Positions 1 through 6,008 of a DNA stretch of 7,396 nucleotides are shown one piece after another (position 1 is the first letter of the stretch; each line of letters begins with the position of its first letter). The stretch comes from Nitrospira lenta (GTDB lineage Bacteria; Nitrospirota; Nitrospiria; Nitrospirales; Nitrospiraceae): assembly GCA_945906715.1 (NCBI GenBank), contig CAMDRK010000123.1, forward strand, positions 1 to 7,396. Reading direction: 5' to 3'. Both the position numbers and the translations under genes were made by a program. Under the pieces are notes generated by a model. The model searched no databases. It saw only the letters and a list, made by a program, of their open reading frames with translations, and was not told where the DNA came from.

Positions 1-971
1 CGTTCCGGACTGAACCAATAGCCGTTGTAAATCAGATCGGCGAAGCGCGGGATCAAACTGTCCCTGAAGTGCAGCACCTCGCGATCCATCGTCAACGATT
101 CCAGTCCGCGATGCGCCACATGGAGGATCGTTCCGCCCGGCGTTTCATAGACCCCGCGCGATTTCATTCCAACGTAGCGATTCTCCACCAGATCGACACG
201 TCCGATCCCATGCGCGCCCCCCAGCTTATTGAGATGCGCCAACAACGTCGCCGGGCTCATTTTCTTGCCGTCGACGGATACCGGATTACCAGCCTCGTAA
301 CCGATTTCGACTTCGAGCGGCTTGTTCGGCGCCTGCTCCGGCGACACCGTCATTTGGAAAATTTCATCCGGCGGCGATTCCCAGGGGTCCTCCAAGATGC
401 CGCCTTCATAACTCACATGGAACAGATTCAGGTCCATGCTGTAGGGCTTGGCTTTCGTCGCTGTCACGGGGATGCCATGTTTATCGGCATACTCGATCAA
501 TTCACGCCGCGACTTCATCGTCCATTCACGCCAGGGCGCGATGATCTTGAGACTCGGCGCCAGCGCCGTGTAGGTCAGCTCGAACCGCACCTGGTCGTTG
601 CCCTTTCCGGTGGAACCATGCGACACGGCTTCGGCGCCTTCTTTGAGCGCAATCTCGGCCTGACGCCGCGCAATGAGGGGCCGCGCGATCGAGGTTCCGA
701 GCAGATAACAGCCTTCGTATATGGCGTTGCCGCGTAACATGGGGAACACATAGTCCTTCACGAAGGTCTCGCGCAGGTCCTCGACGTAGACCTTTTTCAC
801 GCCAAGCTTTTGCGCCTTGGCCTTGATCGCTTGCAGATCTTCGCCTTGCCCCAGATCGGCACAGAACGCGATAACCTCACAACCGTAGGTTTCTTGTAGC
901 CACTTCAAGATCACGGAAGTATCAAGTCCGCCTGAATAGGCCAGCACGACTTTCTTCACGATACGACTCAT
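1..971 (-). CDS. argG: Argininosuccinate synthase, 3' end cut by window edge
   Basis: Catalyses ATP-dependent joining of citrulline and aspartate into argininosuccinate, the penultimate step of cytosolic arginine synthesis. The minus-strand frame from ATG at 971 is open to the left edge and gives 323 residues. The family is usually about 400 residues, so roughly 75-80 C-terminal residues lie outside. Visible signatures are the PP-loop ATP-binding motif AYSGGLDTS (residues 11-19), HGSTGKGNDQVRFE (118-131), the SYEGG..EDPW region in the synthetase domain, and the helix ending in YNGYWFSPE at the cut end. The ATG overlaps the argF stop as ATGA, which indicates translational coupling. A possible SD, AGGAG, lies 12 bases upstream inside argF. 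The gene is last of the three arg genes seen here. Nothing appears damaged. Identification is secure. Confidence 0.97.
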   Translation of the reverse strand, partial: MSRIVKKVVLAYSGGLDTSVILKWLQETYGCEVIAFCADLGQGEDLQAIKAKAQKLGVKKVYVEDLRETFVKDYVFPMLRGNAIYEGCYLLGTSIARPLIARRQAEIALKEGAEAVSHGSTGKGNDQVRFELTYTALAPSLKIIAPWREWTMKSRRELIEYADKHGIPVTATKAKPYSMDLNLFHVSYEGGILEDPWESPPDEIFQMTVSPEQAPNKPLEVEIGYEAGNPVSVDGKKMSPATLLAHLNKLGGAHGIGRVDLVENRYVGMKSRGVYETPGGTILHVAHRGLESLTMDREVLHFRDSLIPRFADLIYNGYWFSPE

Positions 972-1939
972 CGTCTTGTTCGACTCCTCTTGCCTAATAG
1001 GTTCGTTAAGATGGCCTTCTGCATGTGCAACCGATTCTCCGCCTGGTCGATGATGACCGACTGCGGACCATCCAGCACCTCGGCGCTGATTTCTTCACCT
1101 CGGTGGGCGGGCAAACAATGCATGACAATTGCGTCGGGCTTGGCCAGATGCAATAAACGGCTGTTTACTTGATACGGAGCCAACGCTTTTAGTCGTCGCG
1201 CCTGCTCCCGTTCGCGTCCCATACTGATCCAGATATCAGTGTAGATAACGTCAGCTTCCTTCGCTGCGACATGAGGATCGTGCCCTATTTCGATCACCGC
1301 ACCGGTTGCTGCAGCCTCGACCCTCGCCCTATCCACAACATGCTGCTCCGGCTGATACCCCACCGGACACCCAAGAGTGATGGTCATCCCCATCTTCGCC
1401 ACCGCCTCGATCAGTGAATTCGCCACATTGTTGCCGTCGCCAATATAGGCGATCTTGATCCCCTTCAAACGTCCCTTTTTCTCGCGAATAGTCAGGAGGT
1501 CTGAAAGGGCCTGACAGGGATGGCTCAGATCGGTCAGCCCATTGATCACCGGCATCGTCGCTTCCCTCGCCCATTCCTCCACTATCGAATGGTCATAGGT
1601 GCGGATGACGATCGCGTCGAGATAGCGTGATAACACGCGCGCCGTATCGGCGACACTTTCTCCTCGCGAAAGCTGGATCTCGGCCATGGGCAATACCAGA
1701 GCATGGCCGCCCAGCTGGTTCATCCCCGCTTCGAACGACACTCTCGTGCGCGTCGATGGTTTCTGAAACAGCAGCCCCAATGTTTTGCCGGGAAGCAGTG
1801 GATGAAGAATCCCGCGCCGCTGCTTGTCCTTCAATAGGGCCGCAGACTTCAGCAGGCTCTCCACTTCCGCCCTGCTGATGGCCGCAACATCCAGAAAGTC
1901 TTTCTTGACTGCCTGCATTCCTGTCGTTCTTGTCGTCAT
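968..1939 (-). CDS. argF: Ornithine carbamoyltransferase
   Basis: Transfers the carbamoyl group of carbamoyl phosphate to ornithine to give citrulline. The 323-residue product has the full set of family motifs: STRTR at 62-66 (carbamoyl-phosphate binding), HPCQ at 140-143, DIWISMG at 235-241 (the SMG ornithine loop) and HCLPAHRG at 274-281 with the catalytic Cys275. The ornithine-type SMG loop and HCLP motif separate it from aspartate carbamoyltransferase. It starts 31 bases after argD and its stop overlaps the argG start, so it is the middle gene of the cluster. The start is uncertain: ATG 1939 has only a weak GCGCGG-like SD. The in-frame ATG at 1918 (residue 8) would remove an unconserved Thr/Arg-rich lead and bring the length nearer to the usual 305-315. 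The anabolic role is inferred from the neighbours. Confidence 0.96.
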   Translation of the reverse strand: MTTRTTGMQAVKKDFLDVAAISRAEVESLLKSAALLKDKQRRGILHPLLPGKTLGLLFQKPSTRTRVSFEAGMNQLGGHALVLPMAEIQLSRGESVADTARVLSRYLDAIVIRTYDHSIVEEWAREATMPVINGLTDLSHPCQALSDLLTIREKKGRLKGIKIAYIGDGNNVANSLIEAVAKMGMTITLGCPVGYQPEQHVVDRARVEAAATGAVIEIGHDPHVAAKEADVIYTDIWISMGREREQARRLKALAPYQVNSRLLHLAKPDAIVMHCLPAHRGEEISAEVLDGPQSVIIDQAENRLHMQKAILTNLLGKRSRTRR

Positions 1940-1970
1940 CCGCGCGATGTCTACTTTGCGTAAGTACGCC

Positions 1971-3167
1971 CTACGCCGCCTGTTTGCTGAACATCTGATC
2001 CAGCGTCTCGATCAATCGATCGATTTCCAACTGGGTGATGATGAGGGGCGGCACGAACCGCAGCACATGCTCGCCGGCTCCATTAATGAGAATACCGCGA
2101 GCCAAACATTCGCTCACAACGGCTTTCCCATCCATATCAAGCTCAATCCCCTGCAAAAGCCCAAGACCCCGCACCTCCCGCACCACCCGATGTCTCTCTT
2201 TACAGGCTGATAACCCCTTCGCAAAATACTCTCCCATCCGGCGCGCATGATCGAGTACGTGGCCTTCCAACAGGGCATGACAAACGGCCAAGCCCGCTGC
2301 ACAGGCAAGCGGATTGCCGCCGAATGTCGAAGCATGACTGCCGGGCGAGAAAGCCTTCGCCACGGAGTCCGTCGCGAGGCAGGCTCCGATAGGCACGCCA
2401 CCCCCCAACCCTTTCGCCAAGGTCATGATGTCCGGCTGCACCCCTAACTGCTCATAAGCGAACAGCGTCCCAGTGCGTCCCATCCCGGTTTGTATTTCGT
2501 CGAACATCAACAGCACATCTTTTTTTGAGCACAGATCTCTGACCCGCCGTAGGTATGCGCGATCCGCGACATGGACGCCCCCCTCGCCCTGAATCGGCTC
2601 AAGCAGAATCGCCGCGGTCTTGTCGGTCACGGACCGTTCCAGTTCTTCCAGATTATTGAAGGTCACATAGCGAAAGCCCGGGAGCAACGGCTCGTAATCT
2701 TTCTGAACTTTATCCTGGCCCGTGGCCGTCAATGTCGCGAACGTCCGACCATGGAACGAGTTCTTCATCGTAAGGATCTCGAACCGCCCAGCTCCATACT
2801 TGTCATGGGAATACCGGCGAGCCAGCTTGATCGCCGCTTCATTCGCTTCCGCCCCGCTGTTGCAAAAGAACACCTTGTCGGCAAACGAGTGATCCACCAG
2901 CGTCTGCGCCAGCTTCACTTGCGGCTCGGTGTAATAGAGGTTGGAGGTATGGATCAGCTGCGCAGCCTGGCGCTGGATGGCCTGAACCAGATCCGGGTGG
3001 CCATGACCGAGGATATTTACGGCAATCCCGCCGACGAAATCAAGGTACTCGCGCCCCTCAAGGTCGTATACCTTTGTCCCGCTCCCTCGAATGATCGAGA
3101 GCGGTTGACGCGTATACGTCTGCATCAAATATCGTGCGGCGTCCTGCTTCAGTTCTTCTGTCGTCAT
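1971..3167 (-). CDS. argD: Acetylornithine aminotransferase (class III, PLP)
   Basis: A PLP enzyme that transaminates N-acetylglutamate 5-semialdehyde with glutamate to give N-acetylornithine. Many ArgD proteins also serve as succinyl-diaminopimelate aminotransferase for lysine synthesis, which cannot be excluded here. The 398-residue length is normal. Visible class III motifs are NSGAEAN (103-109, phosphate contact), NSFHGRT (136-142), MFDEIQTGMGRTG (221-233, with Asp223 contacting the PLP ring nitrogen), AKGLGGGVPIGA with Schiff-base Lys252, and STFGGNP (280-286). I chose the ATG at 3167 because AAGGGA lies about 10 bases upstream and because family similarity begins just after it. An in-frame ATG at 3206 has no SD and would add 13 unconserved residues. 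It is the first gene of the argD-argF-argG cluster and is divergent from the DUF2628 gene. Confidence 0.95.
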   Translation of the reverse strand: MTTEELKQDAARYLMQTYTRQPLSIIRGSGTKVYDLEGREYLDFVGGIAVNILGHGHPDLVQAIQRQAAQLIHTSNLYYTEPQVKLAQTLVDHSFADKVFFCNSGAEANEAAIKLARRYSHDKYGAGRFEILTMKNSFHGRTFATLTATGQDKVQKDYEPLLPGFRYVTFNNLEELERSVTDKTAAILLEPIQGEGGVHVADRAYLRRVRDLCSKKDVLLMFDEIQTGMGRTGTLFAYEQLGVQPDIMTLAKGLGGGVPIGACLATDSVAKAFSPGSHASTFGGNPLACAAGLAVCHALLEGHVLDHARRMGEYFAKGLSACKERHRVVREVRGLGLLQGIELDMDGKAVVSECLARGILINGAGEHVLRFVPPLIITQLEIDRLIETLDQMFSKQAA

Positions 3168-3219
3168 GACAGACGTATCCCTTTGTAAAGTAAGGGAAGG
3201 TAGCATAGGCCCATCAGTG

Positions 3220-3237
3220 GAAGCAACTTGCTGCTTC
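3220..3237. promoter_or_regulatory. Perfect 6-bp dyad in the divergent gap (candidate operator)
   Basis: GAAGCA and TGCTTC are perfect inverted arms around a 6-base centre. A second smaller palindrome, GCAAcTTGC, lies inside at 3223-3231. It is located between the divergent starts of argD (3167) and the DUF2628 gene (3277), where a transcription-factor site for either gene would be expected. It does not resemble the enterobacterial ARG box (TGAAT-type arms). There is no T-run, so it is not a Rho-independent terminator. I found no convincing sigma70 hexamer pair for argD in this 109-base gap. The operator role is inferred. Confidence 0.3.
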
Positions 3238-3276
3238 TGTACCCAGGTGACGCTTCATTGTGATACTCTCTGCCGG

Positions 3277-3927
3277 ATGAAACTCTGCGCACAGTGCCAA
3301 CAGCAGAACCAGGAAGACTCCAAATTCTGCTACCAGTGCGGAACCACACTTGCCGTCGAGCCGGAACCACCGATCGCGACCCCCGTGGCTCCCGCCACCC
3401 CGATAATCCACCCCGATGAACATCTCTGGCGCCAATTCATCGGCCCCTACGCCGATCGCTACCTGAAACATTTTAATAAGTTCGGATTGGGAGAAGGGCC
3501 GAAGTTCGCCCTGACATGGAACTGGCCGGCCTTTCTGTATATTTCCTTCCTCTGGTTTCTCTACCGAAAGATGTATACGTATGCAGCGGTCTACGCCCTT
3601 GGTCCGATGATCTCGACCTACTTGACCGGCGACATGACCGTGGGCCTCATCTGGAGCATCATGGCCGGAGCGACTGCGAATTATGTGTACTACTGGCACT
3701 GCCGTGAACATATCGGCGACATTAAGAAGAACGCAGGGATTGATCCGGCGAAGCAGGATGAGGCACTAAAAGAACGTGGCGGCGTCCAGTCCTACGTGAT
3801 CTGGATCGGAGTCGCTTTATACGTGTTGTTCGCAATCACCATGTTCAAAATGCTTCAGGACGGGCTGCCGGATAGTGAACGTCCGCTAGAGAAGCCGGCA
3901 AAACCGACTGCATCGAGCAGCGTATAA
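3277..3927 (+). CDS. Zinc-ribbon DUF2628 membrane protein
   Basis: A 216-residue protein in three parts. Residues 1-24 form a zinc ribbon with two CxxC knuckles (Cys4/Cys7 and Cys18/Cys21). Residues 27-46 are a Pro/Ala-rich linker. The remainder is a DUF2628-like membrane domain with the typical FxWxAFxxxxxWFLYRKMY-type stretch (about residues 78-100). Hydrophobic segments lie at about 85-97, 101-116, 119-139 and 172-192, followed by a polar Pro/Ser-rich tail. The molecular function of DUF2628 is not known; the ribbon presumably binds Zn and may mediate protein contact. ATG 3277 was chosen because the product then begins immediately before the first CxxC. The in-frame ATG at 3166 would run through the argD start region and add 37 unrelated residues. 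The SD is weak. It stands alone, divergent from argD. Confidence 0.85.
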   Translation: MKLCAQCQQQNQEDSKFCYQCGTTLAVEPEPPIATPVAPATPIIHPDEHLWRQFIGPYADRYLKHFNKFGLGEGPKFALTWNWPAFLYISFLWFLYRKMYTYAAVYALGPMISTYLTGDMTVGLIWSIMAGATANYVYYWHCREHIGDIKKNAGIDPAKQDEALKERGGVQSYVIWIGVALYVLFAITMFKMLQDGLPDSERPLEKPAKPTASSSV

Positions 3928-3965
3928 ACCAGCCGGTACTCCTGATGTCTGTCAAAAGTGACCGC

Positions 3966-3993
3966 TTGACTTGGACACCTGTTCCAGTATCCT
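3966..3993 (+). promoter_or_regulatory. Sigma70-like promoter of gpmA
   Basis: TTGACT (3966-3971) and TATCCT (3988-3993) are separated by 16 bases. The -35 box matches the consensus at five of six positions and the -10 box at four. Transcription would begin near 4000, leaving a leader of about 37 bases before the gpmA ATG, with a good SD in it. Short dyads overlap or flank the -35 box (GTCAA 3951-3955 with TTGAC 3966-3970, and GTCAaaagTGAC at 3951-3962). They could be operator half-sites, but short arms like these arise easily by chance. Confidence 0.5.
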
Positions 3994-4026
3994 CTGGCCT
4001 GTGAACATATCTCTTTAGGTTCGAGA

Positions 4027-4032
4027 GGGAGG
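4027..4032 (+). promoter_or_regulatory. Shine-Dalgarno site of gpmA
   Basis: GGGAGG ends four bases before the ATG at 4037. It is among the clearest SD sites in the window and supports this start. Confidence 0.75.
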
Positions 4033-4036
4033 CACA

Positions 4037-4642
4037 ATGGCTCGCTTAATTCTGCTTCGACATGGCGAATCGCAATGGAACTTGGAGAATCGTTTCACGG
4101 GATGGGTGGATGTGCCCCTATCGCCGCGCGGCATTCAGGAGGCGAAGGATGCGGGTGAGAAATTGCGCGACTATGCGTTTGACCGGGCCTTTACCTCCGT
4201 GTTGGCCCGCGCGAATGAGACGTTACGACTCGTGCTAGAAGCCATTGGCCAGACTAGTATCCCGATCGAGAAGGACAAGGCCCTCAATGAACGGATGTAC
4301 GGCGAGTTACAGGGATTGAATAAGGACGAGACCGCGAAAAAATACGGCGAGGCCCAGGTGAAGATTTGGCGGCGAAGTTACGACGTGCGTCCGCCAGGAG
4401 GGGAAAGCCTGAAAGATACCGCGGAACGTGTGTTGCCCTACTATGAACGGACCATCAAGCCCTATCTCTTGAAAGGGGATACCATCCTCGTCGCGGCGCA
4501 CGGAAACAGTTTACGGGCCCTGATCATGGAGTTGGAACAGCTATCCCGAGAACATGTGCTGGAACTGAATATCCCGACTGGCGCACCGTTGCTCTATGGG
4601 TTAGACCAGATAGGGAACGTCGTGGATCACCGCTATCTCTGA
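4037..4642 (+). CDS. gpmA: 2,3-bisphosphoglycerate-dependent phosphoglycerate mutase, short form
   Basis: Interconverts 3-phosphoglycerate and 2-phosphoglycerate in glycolysis and gluconeogenesis through a phosphohistidine. The 201-residue protein begins with the histidine-phosphatase motif LLRHGESQWN (6-15), whose His9 is the expected phospho-acceptor. FTGW follows at 20-23, then Arg58, LNERMYG at 83-89 with the acid/base Glu85, the substrate-binding WRR at 111-113, and AAHGNSLRA at 153-161 with the second His155. The GLNK and WRR blocks argue for a true mutase rather than a generic phosphatase. It is about 50 residues shorter than the E. coli enzyme. The loop between WRR and the GGESL block is reduced to SYDVRPP, and the C-terminal tail stops at residue 201. 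Similar short forms are known in alphaproteobacteria. It has its own promoter and SD and ends 22 bases from the convergent 4665-5159 gene. Confidence 0.95.
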   Translation: MARLILLRHGESQWNLENRFTGWVDVPLSPRGIQEAKDAGEKLRDYAFDRAFTSVLARANETLRLVLEAIGQTSIPIEKDKALNERMYGELQGLNKDETAKKYGEAQVKIWRRSYDVRPPGGESLKDTAERVLPYYERTIKPYLLKGDTILVAAHGNSLRALIMELEQLSREHVLELNIPTGAPLLYGLDQIGNVVDHRYL

Positions 4643-4664
4643 CAGGTCCCGGCAGGTTAGAAAA

Positions 4665-5159
4665 TTATCCAACATCTCCCAGTAACTGCCCATAGGTGTC
4701 GACCGGCACAAAATCGATCAGAAGGGTCAAGAGATTACCCCGTTCTACTTCTTTGACCAATCGATTCTCCTCCATCAACGTGGCAGCCTCCGCGCTCACA
4801 GCAAGCGGACTCATGCCCTCTTCAACCAAGCGGCTATACCGACGACGACGTTCCTGCCATTCGTTGAGATAGGAGGTCCAGGAAACTGAACCGAAGGGAA
4901 CCGTCGTACCCCATCCTGCTTTCATCGTATCCAAGATGAGTTCCGACAACGCGGACTGATATTTCCGAGGGATGTGCGCCTCGATGGCTGCAAAAATCCA
5001 AAACAGATTCAGTGAAAGCACCTCTTGCGTAATCGCCTGAGCCTGCTCCGTCGTCGCCTCGATCCCATATTCCTCCAGTTGCTGAACCGACACACCGATC
5101 GGCATTGCAGCGACCAGAACAGCCGCTGCTTGCCTCGGCGTCATCGAATTGGCTGACAT
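4665..5159 (-). CDS. Uncharacterised 164-residue protein
   Basis: I do not recognise the family. The start at ATG 5159 is well supported: AAGGAGGAG lies 7 bases upstream, with promoter-like hexamers before it. A longer in-frame reading from 5195 would add 12 Arg-rich residues and hide the SD. The product has no obvious signal peptide. It looks mostly helical: an Ala-rich N-terminus (PRQAAAVLVAAMPIGV, 8-23), a hydrophobic Leu/Phe/Trp stretch at about 47-60 that is too short to be a clear membrane helix, an Arg cluster WQERRRRYSR at 101-110, and an acidic C-terminal third (VEEG..EAATLMEENRLVKEVERG). It has no Cys. Codon use looks like that of the neighbours, so transfer is not suggested. It is divergent from the barrel gene and convergent with gpmA, so context gives no function. 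Confidence 0.8.
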   Translation of the reverse strand: MSANSMTPRQAAAVLVAAMPIGVSVQQLEEYGIEATTEQAQAITQEVLSLNLFWIFAAIEAHIPRKYQSALSELILDTMKAGWGTTVPFGSVSWTSYLNEWQERRRRYSRLVEEGMSPLAVSAEAATLMEENRLVKEVERGNLLTLLIDFVPVDTYGQLLGDVG

Positions 5160-5166
5160 GCTTGGT

Positions 5167-5175
5167 CTCCTCCTT
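5167..5175 (-). promoter_or_regulatory. Strong Shine-Dalgarno fixing the start of the 164-residue protein
   Basis: On the minus strand this reads AAGGAGGAG and ends 7 bases before the ATG at 5159. It decides against the longer in-frame start at 5195, whose coding region would run across it. Confidence 0.75.
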
Positions 5176-5190
5176 CGCCTGGGGTGGCAA

Positions 5191-5220
5191 AGCATACGCT
5201 ACTGTCGCCTGTGCACTCAA
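5191..5220 (-). promoter_or_regulatory. Sigma70-like promoter for the 164-residue protein
   Basis: On the minus strand, TTGAGT (5220-5215) and TATGCT (5196-5191) are 18 bases apart, each matching the consensus at four of six positions. The start point would fall near 5184, giving a leader of about 25 bases that holds the strong SD. Spacing relative to the gene is sensible, but the hexamers are only moderate matches. Confidence 0.4.
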
Positions 5221-5227
5221 ACGACAC

Positions 5228-5256
5228 TTGTCCAAGCCTGCCCTCTATGCTAAAGT
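5228..5256 (+). promoter_or_regulatory. Possible promoter of the barrel gene
   Basis: TTGTCC (5228-5233) and TAAAGT (5251-5256) have the optimal 17-base spacing and match the consensus at four of six positions each. Initiation would fall at about 5263, directly at the ATG at 5265, so the message would be leaderless or nearly so. That agrees with the lack of a clear SD, but matches this loose also occur by chance. Confidence 0.25.
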
Positions 5257-5264
5257 TCGCCGTC

Positions 5265-5834
5265 ATGATTCGACAGTTTACCGCCACATTCTCACGATGG
5301 ATCTGTGCTGCTAGTCTGTTGGCTATCTTGGTCGCTGGCGCCGTTGTATTCGCACCTCGGGCCCATGCCGACGAAAACCGCTGGGGATTCGGAAGCGGCC
5401 TGGGACTCACATCCGGAACGGTCAATGACACGGTATTCAACCTGGCATTCAGCGGTGACTACTATCTAGATCGAAATTTCTCTATCGGACCGATGATGCA
5501 GATCAGTCCGATGGGCGATCTTTTTCAGATCTCCTTCGCCGGGGTCGGTCGCTATTATTTTCGCCTCAATAACGGCATCAACTTGGTGCCCTTGATGGGA
5601 ATCGGATTGATCCATGCAGACCTAGACCGCCGGACGGGCCCTCAGCCCATCGACTGCAGCGACACGAGTTGGTATATTCCTATTGGCGTCTCATTAGAGT
5701 ACCAGGCCTCTCACAATCTCGCCTTGACTTCGACCTTGATCGTGAATCTCCACGACATCAATGTTTCTTCTTCGTTACGGGAGAACGACCAAACAAGCGT
5801 TGCCCTGCTATTTGGTTTCCGCTTCGGCCCTTAG
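5265..5834 (+). CDS. Small outer-membrane beta-barrel protein
   Basis: A 189-residue predicted secreted protein of the OmpA/OmpW-like small barrel type. Residues 1-35 form a signal peptide: basic RQFTATFSR, hydrophobic core ICAASLLAILVAGAVVFA, then PRAHA with likely cleavage before DE (36-37). The mature part has short alternating polar/hydrophobic strands rich in Gly, Tyr and Phe, such as WGFGSGLGLTSG, FNLAFSGDYYLD, FQISFAGVGRYYFR and INLVPLMGIGLIHADL, with a final strand VALLFGFRFGP. That fits about eight strands across the outer membrane. The end is slightly unusual: the terminal aromatic residue recognised by the BAM complex is followed by Gly-Pro. ATG 5265 gives a compact signal peptide; ATG 5247 in the same frame is the alternative, and neither has a clear SD. 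The role (porin, adhesin or structural) cannot be told. Confidence 0.8.
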   Translation: MIRQFTATFSRWICAASLLAILVAGAVVFAPRAHADENRWGFGSGLGLTSGTVNDTVFNLAFSGDYYLDRNFSIGPMMQISPMGDLFQISFAGVGRYYFRLNNGINLVPLMGIGLIHADLDRRTGPQPIDCSDTSWYIPIGVSLEYQASHNLALTSTLIVNLHDINVSSSLRENDQTSVALLFGFRFGP

Positions 5835-6008
5835 TGGTACGCAGAGAAACCCCTCGCTTCATTCACGCCTTCCATTTCCGGCCCCAGAAGTTTGCAGCGG
5901 CCACGCCACATGGGTGCAGGAAGTTTGGCCAAAACACTGCGAGGAGACAATACTCTGACGGACTGCGGAAGCATCCGAGGGTGTTGTGGGTGGAGGAGTA
6001 GGTAATGG
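5835..6008. other. Convergent intergenic gap with no recognised gene
   Basis: These 174 bases separate the stop of the barrel gene from the stop of the ATP-grasp gene on the other strand. Small open frames cross it but have neither an SD nor recognisable protein character. A terminator for both genes is expected here, but I see no GC-rich hairpin with a T-run on either strand. The best pairing, GGCCA with TGGCC around 5897-5925, has 5-bp arms and a long loop. Confidence 0.5.

Noticed and set aside
69..737. Long plus-strand open frame (222 codons) opposite argG
   Set aside because: It lies wholly antisense to argG, whose residue-level motifs are intact. The product is Arg/His-rich and low in family character, as expected for an opposite-strand shadow of GC-rich code.
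2571..3188. Plus-strand open frame (205 codons) opposite argD
   Set aside because: It is fully antisense to a well-conserved argD, has no SD and no recognisable motif.
3166..3276. Upstream in-frame extension of the DUF2628 gene from ATG 3166
   Set aside because: It would overlap the argD start and divergent control region and add 37 residues before the zinc ribbon. The family-like protein begins at 3277.
5160..5195. N-terminal extension of the 164-residue protein from 5195
   Set aside because: The strong SD at 5167-5175 lies within this stretch and points to ATG 5159. The added residues are a poly-Arg artefact of the SD-rich DNA.
5897..5925. Possible terminator hairpin (GGCCA/TGGCC) between convergent genes
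   Set aside because: Five-bp arms with a loop of more than 15 bases and no T-run do not make a credible Rho-independent terminator.
5669..6001. Plus-strand frame of 110 codons running from the barrel gene into the gap
   Set aside because: Its first half is another frame of the barrel gene and the remainder has no SD, no motif and mixed composition. It could not be supported as a gene.
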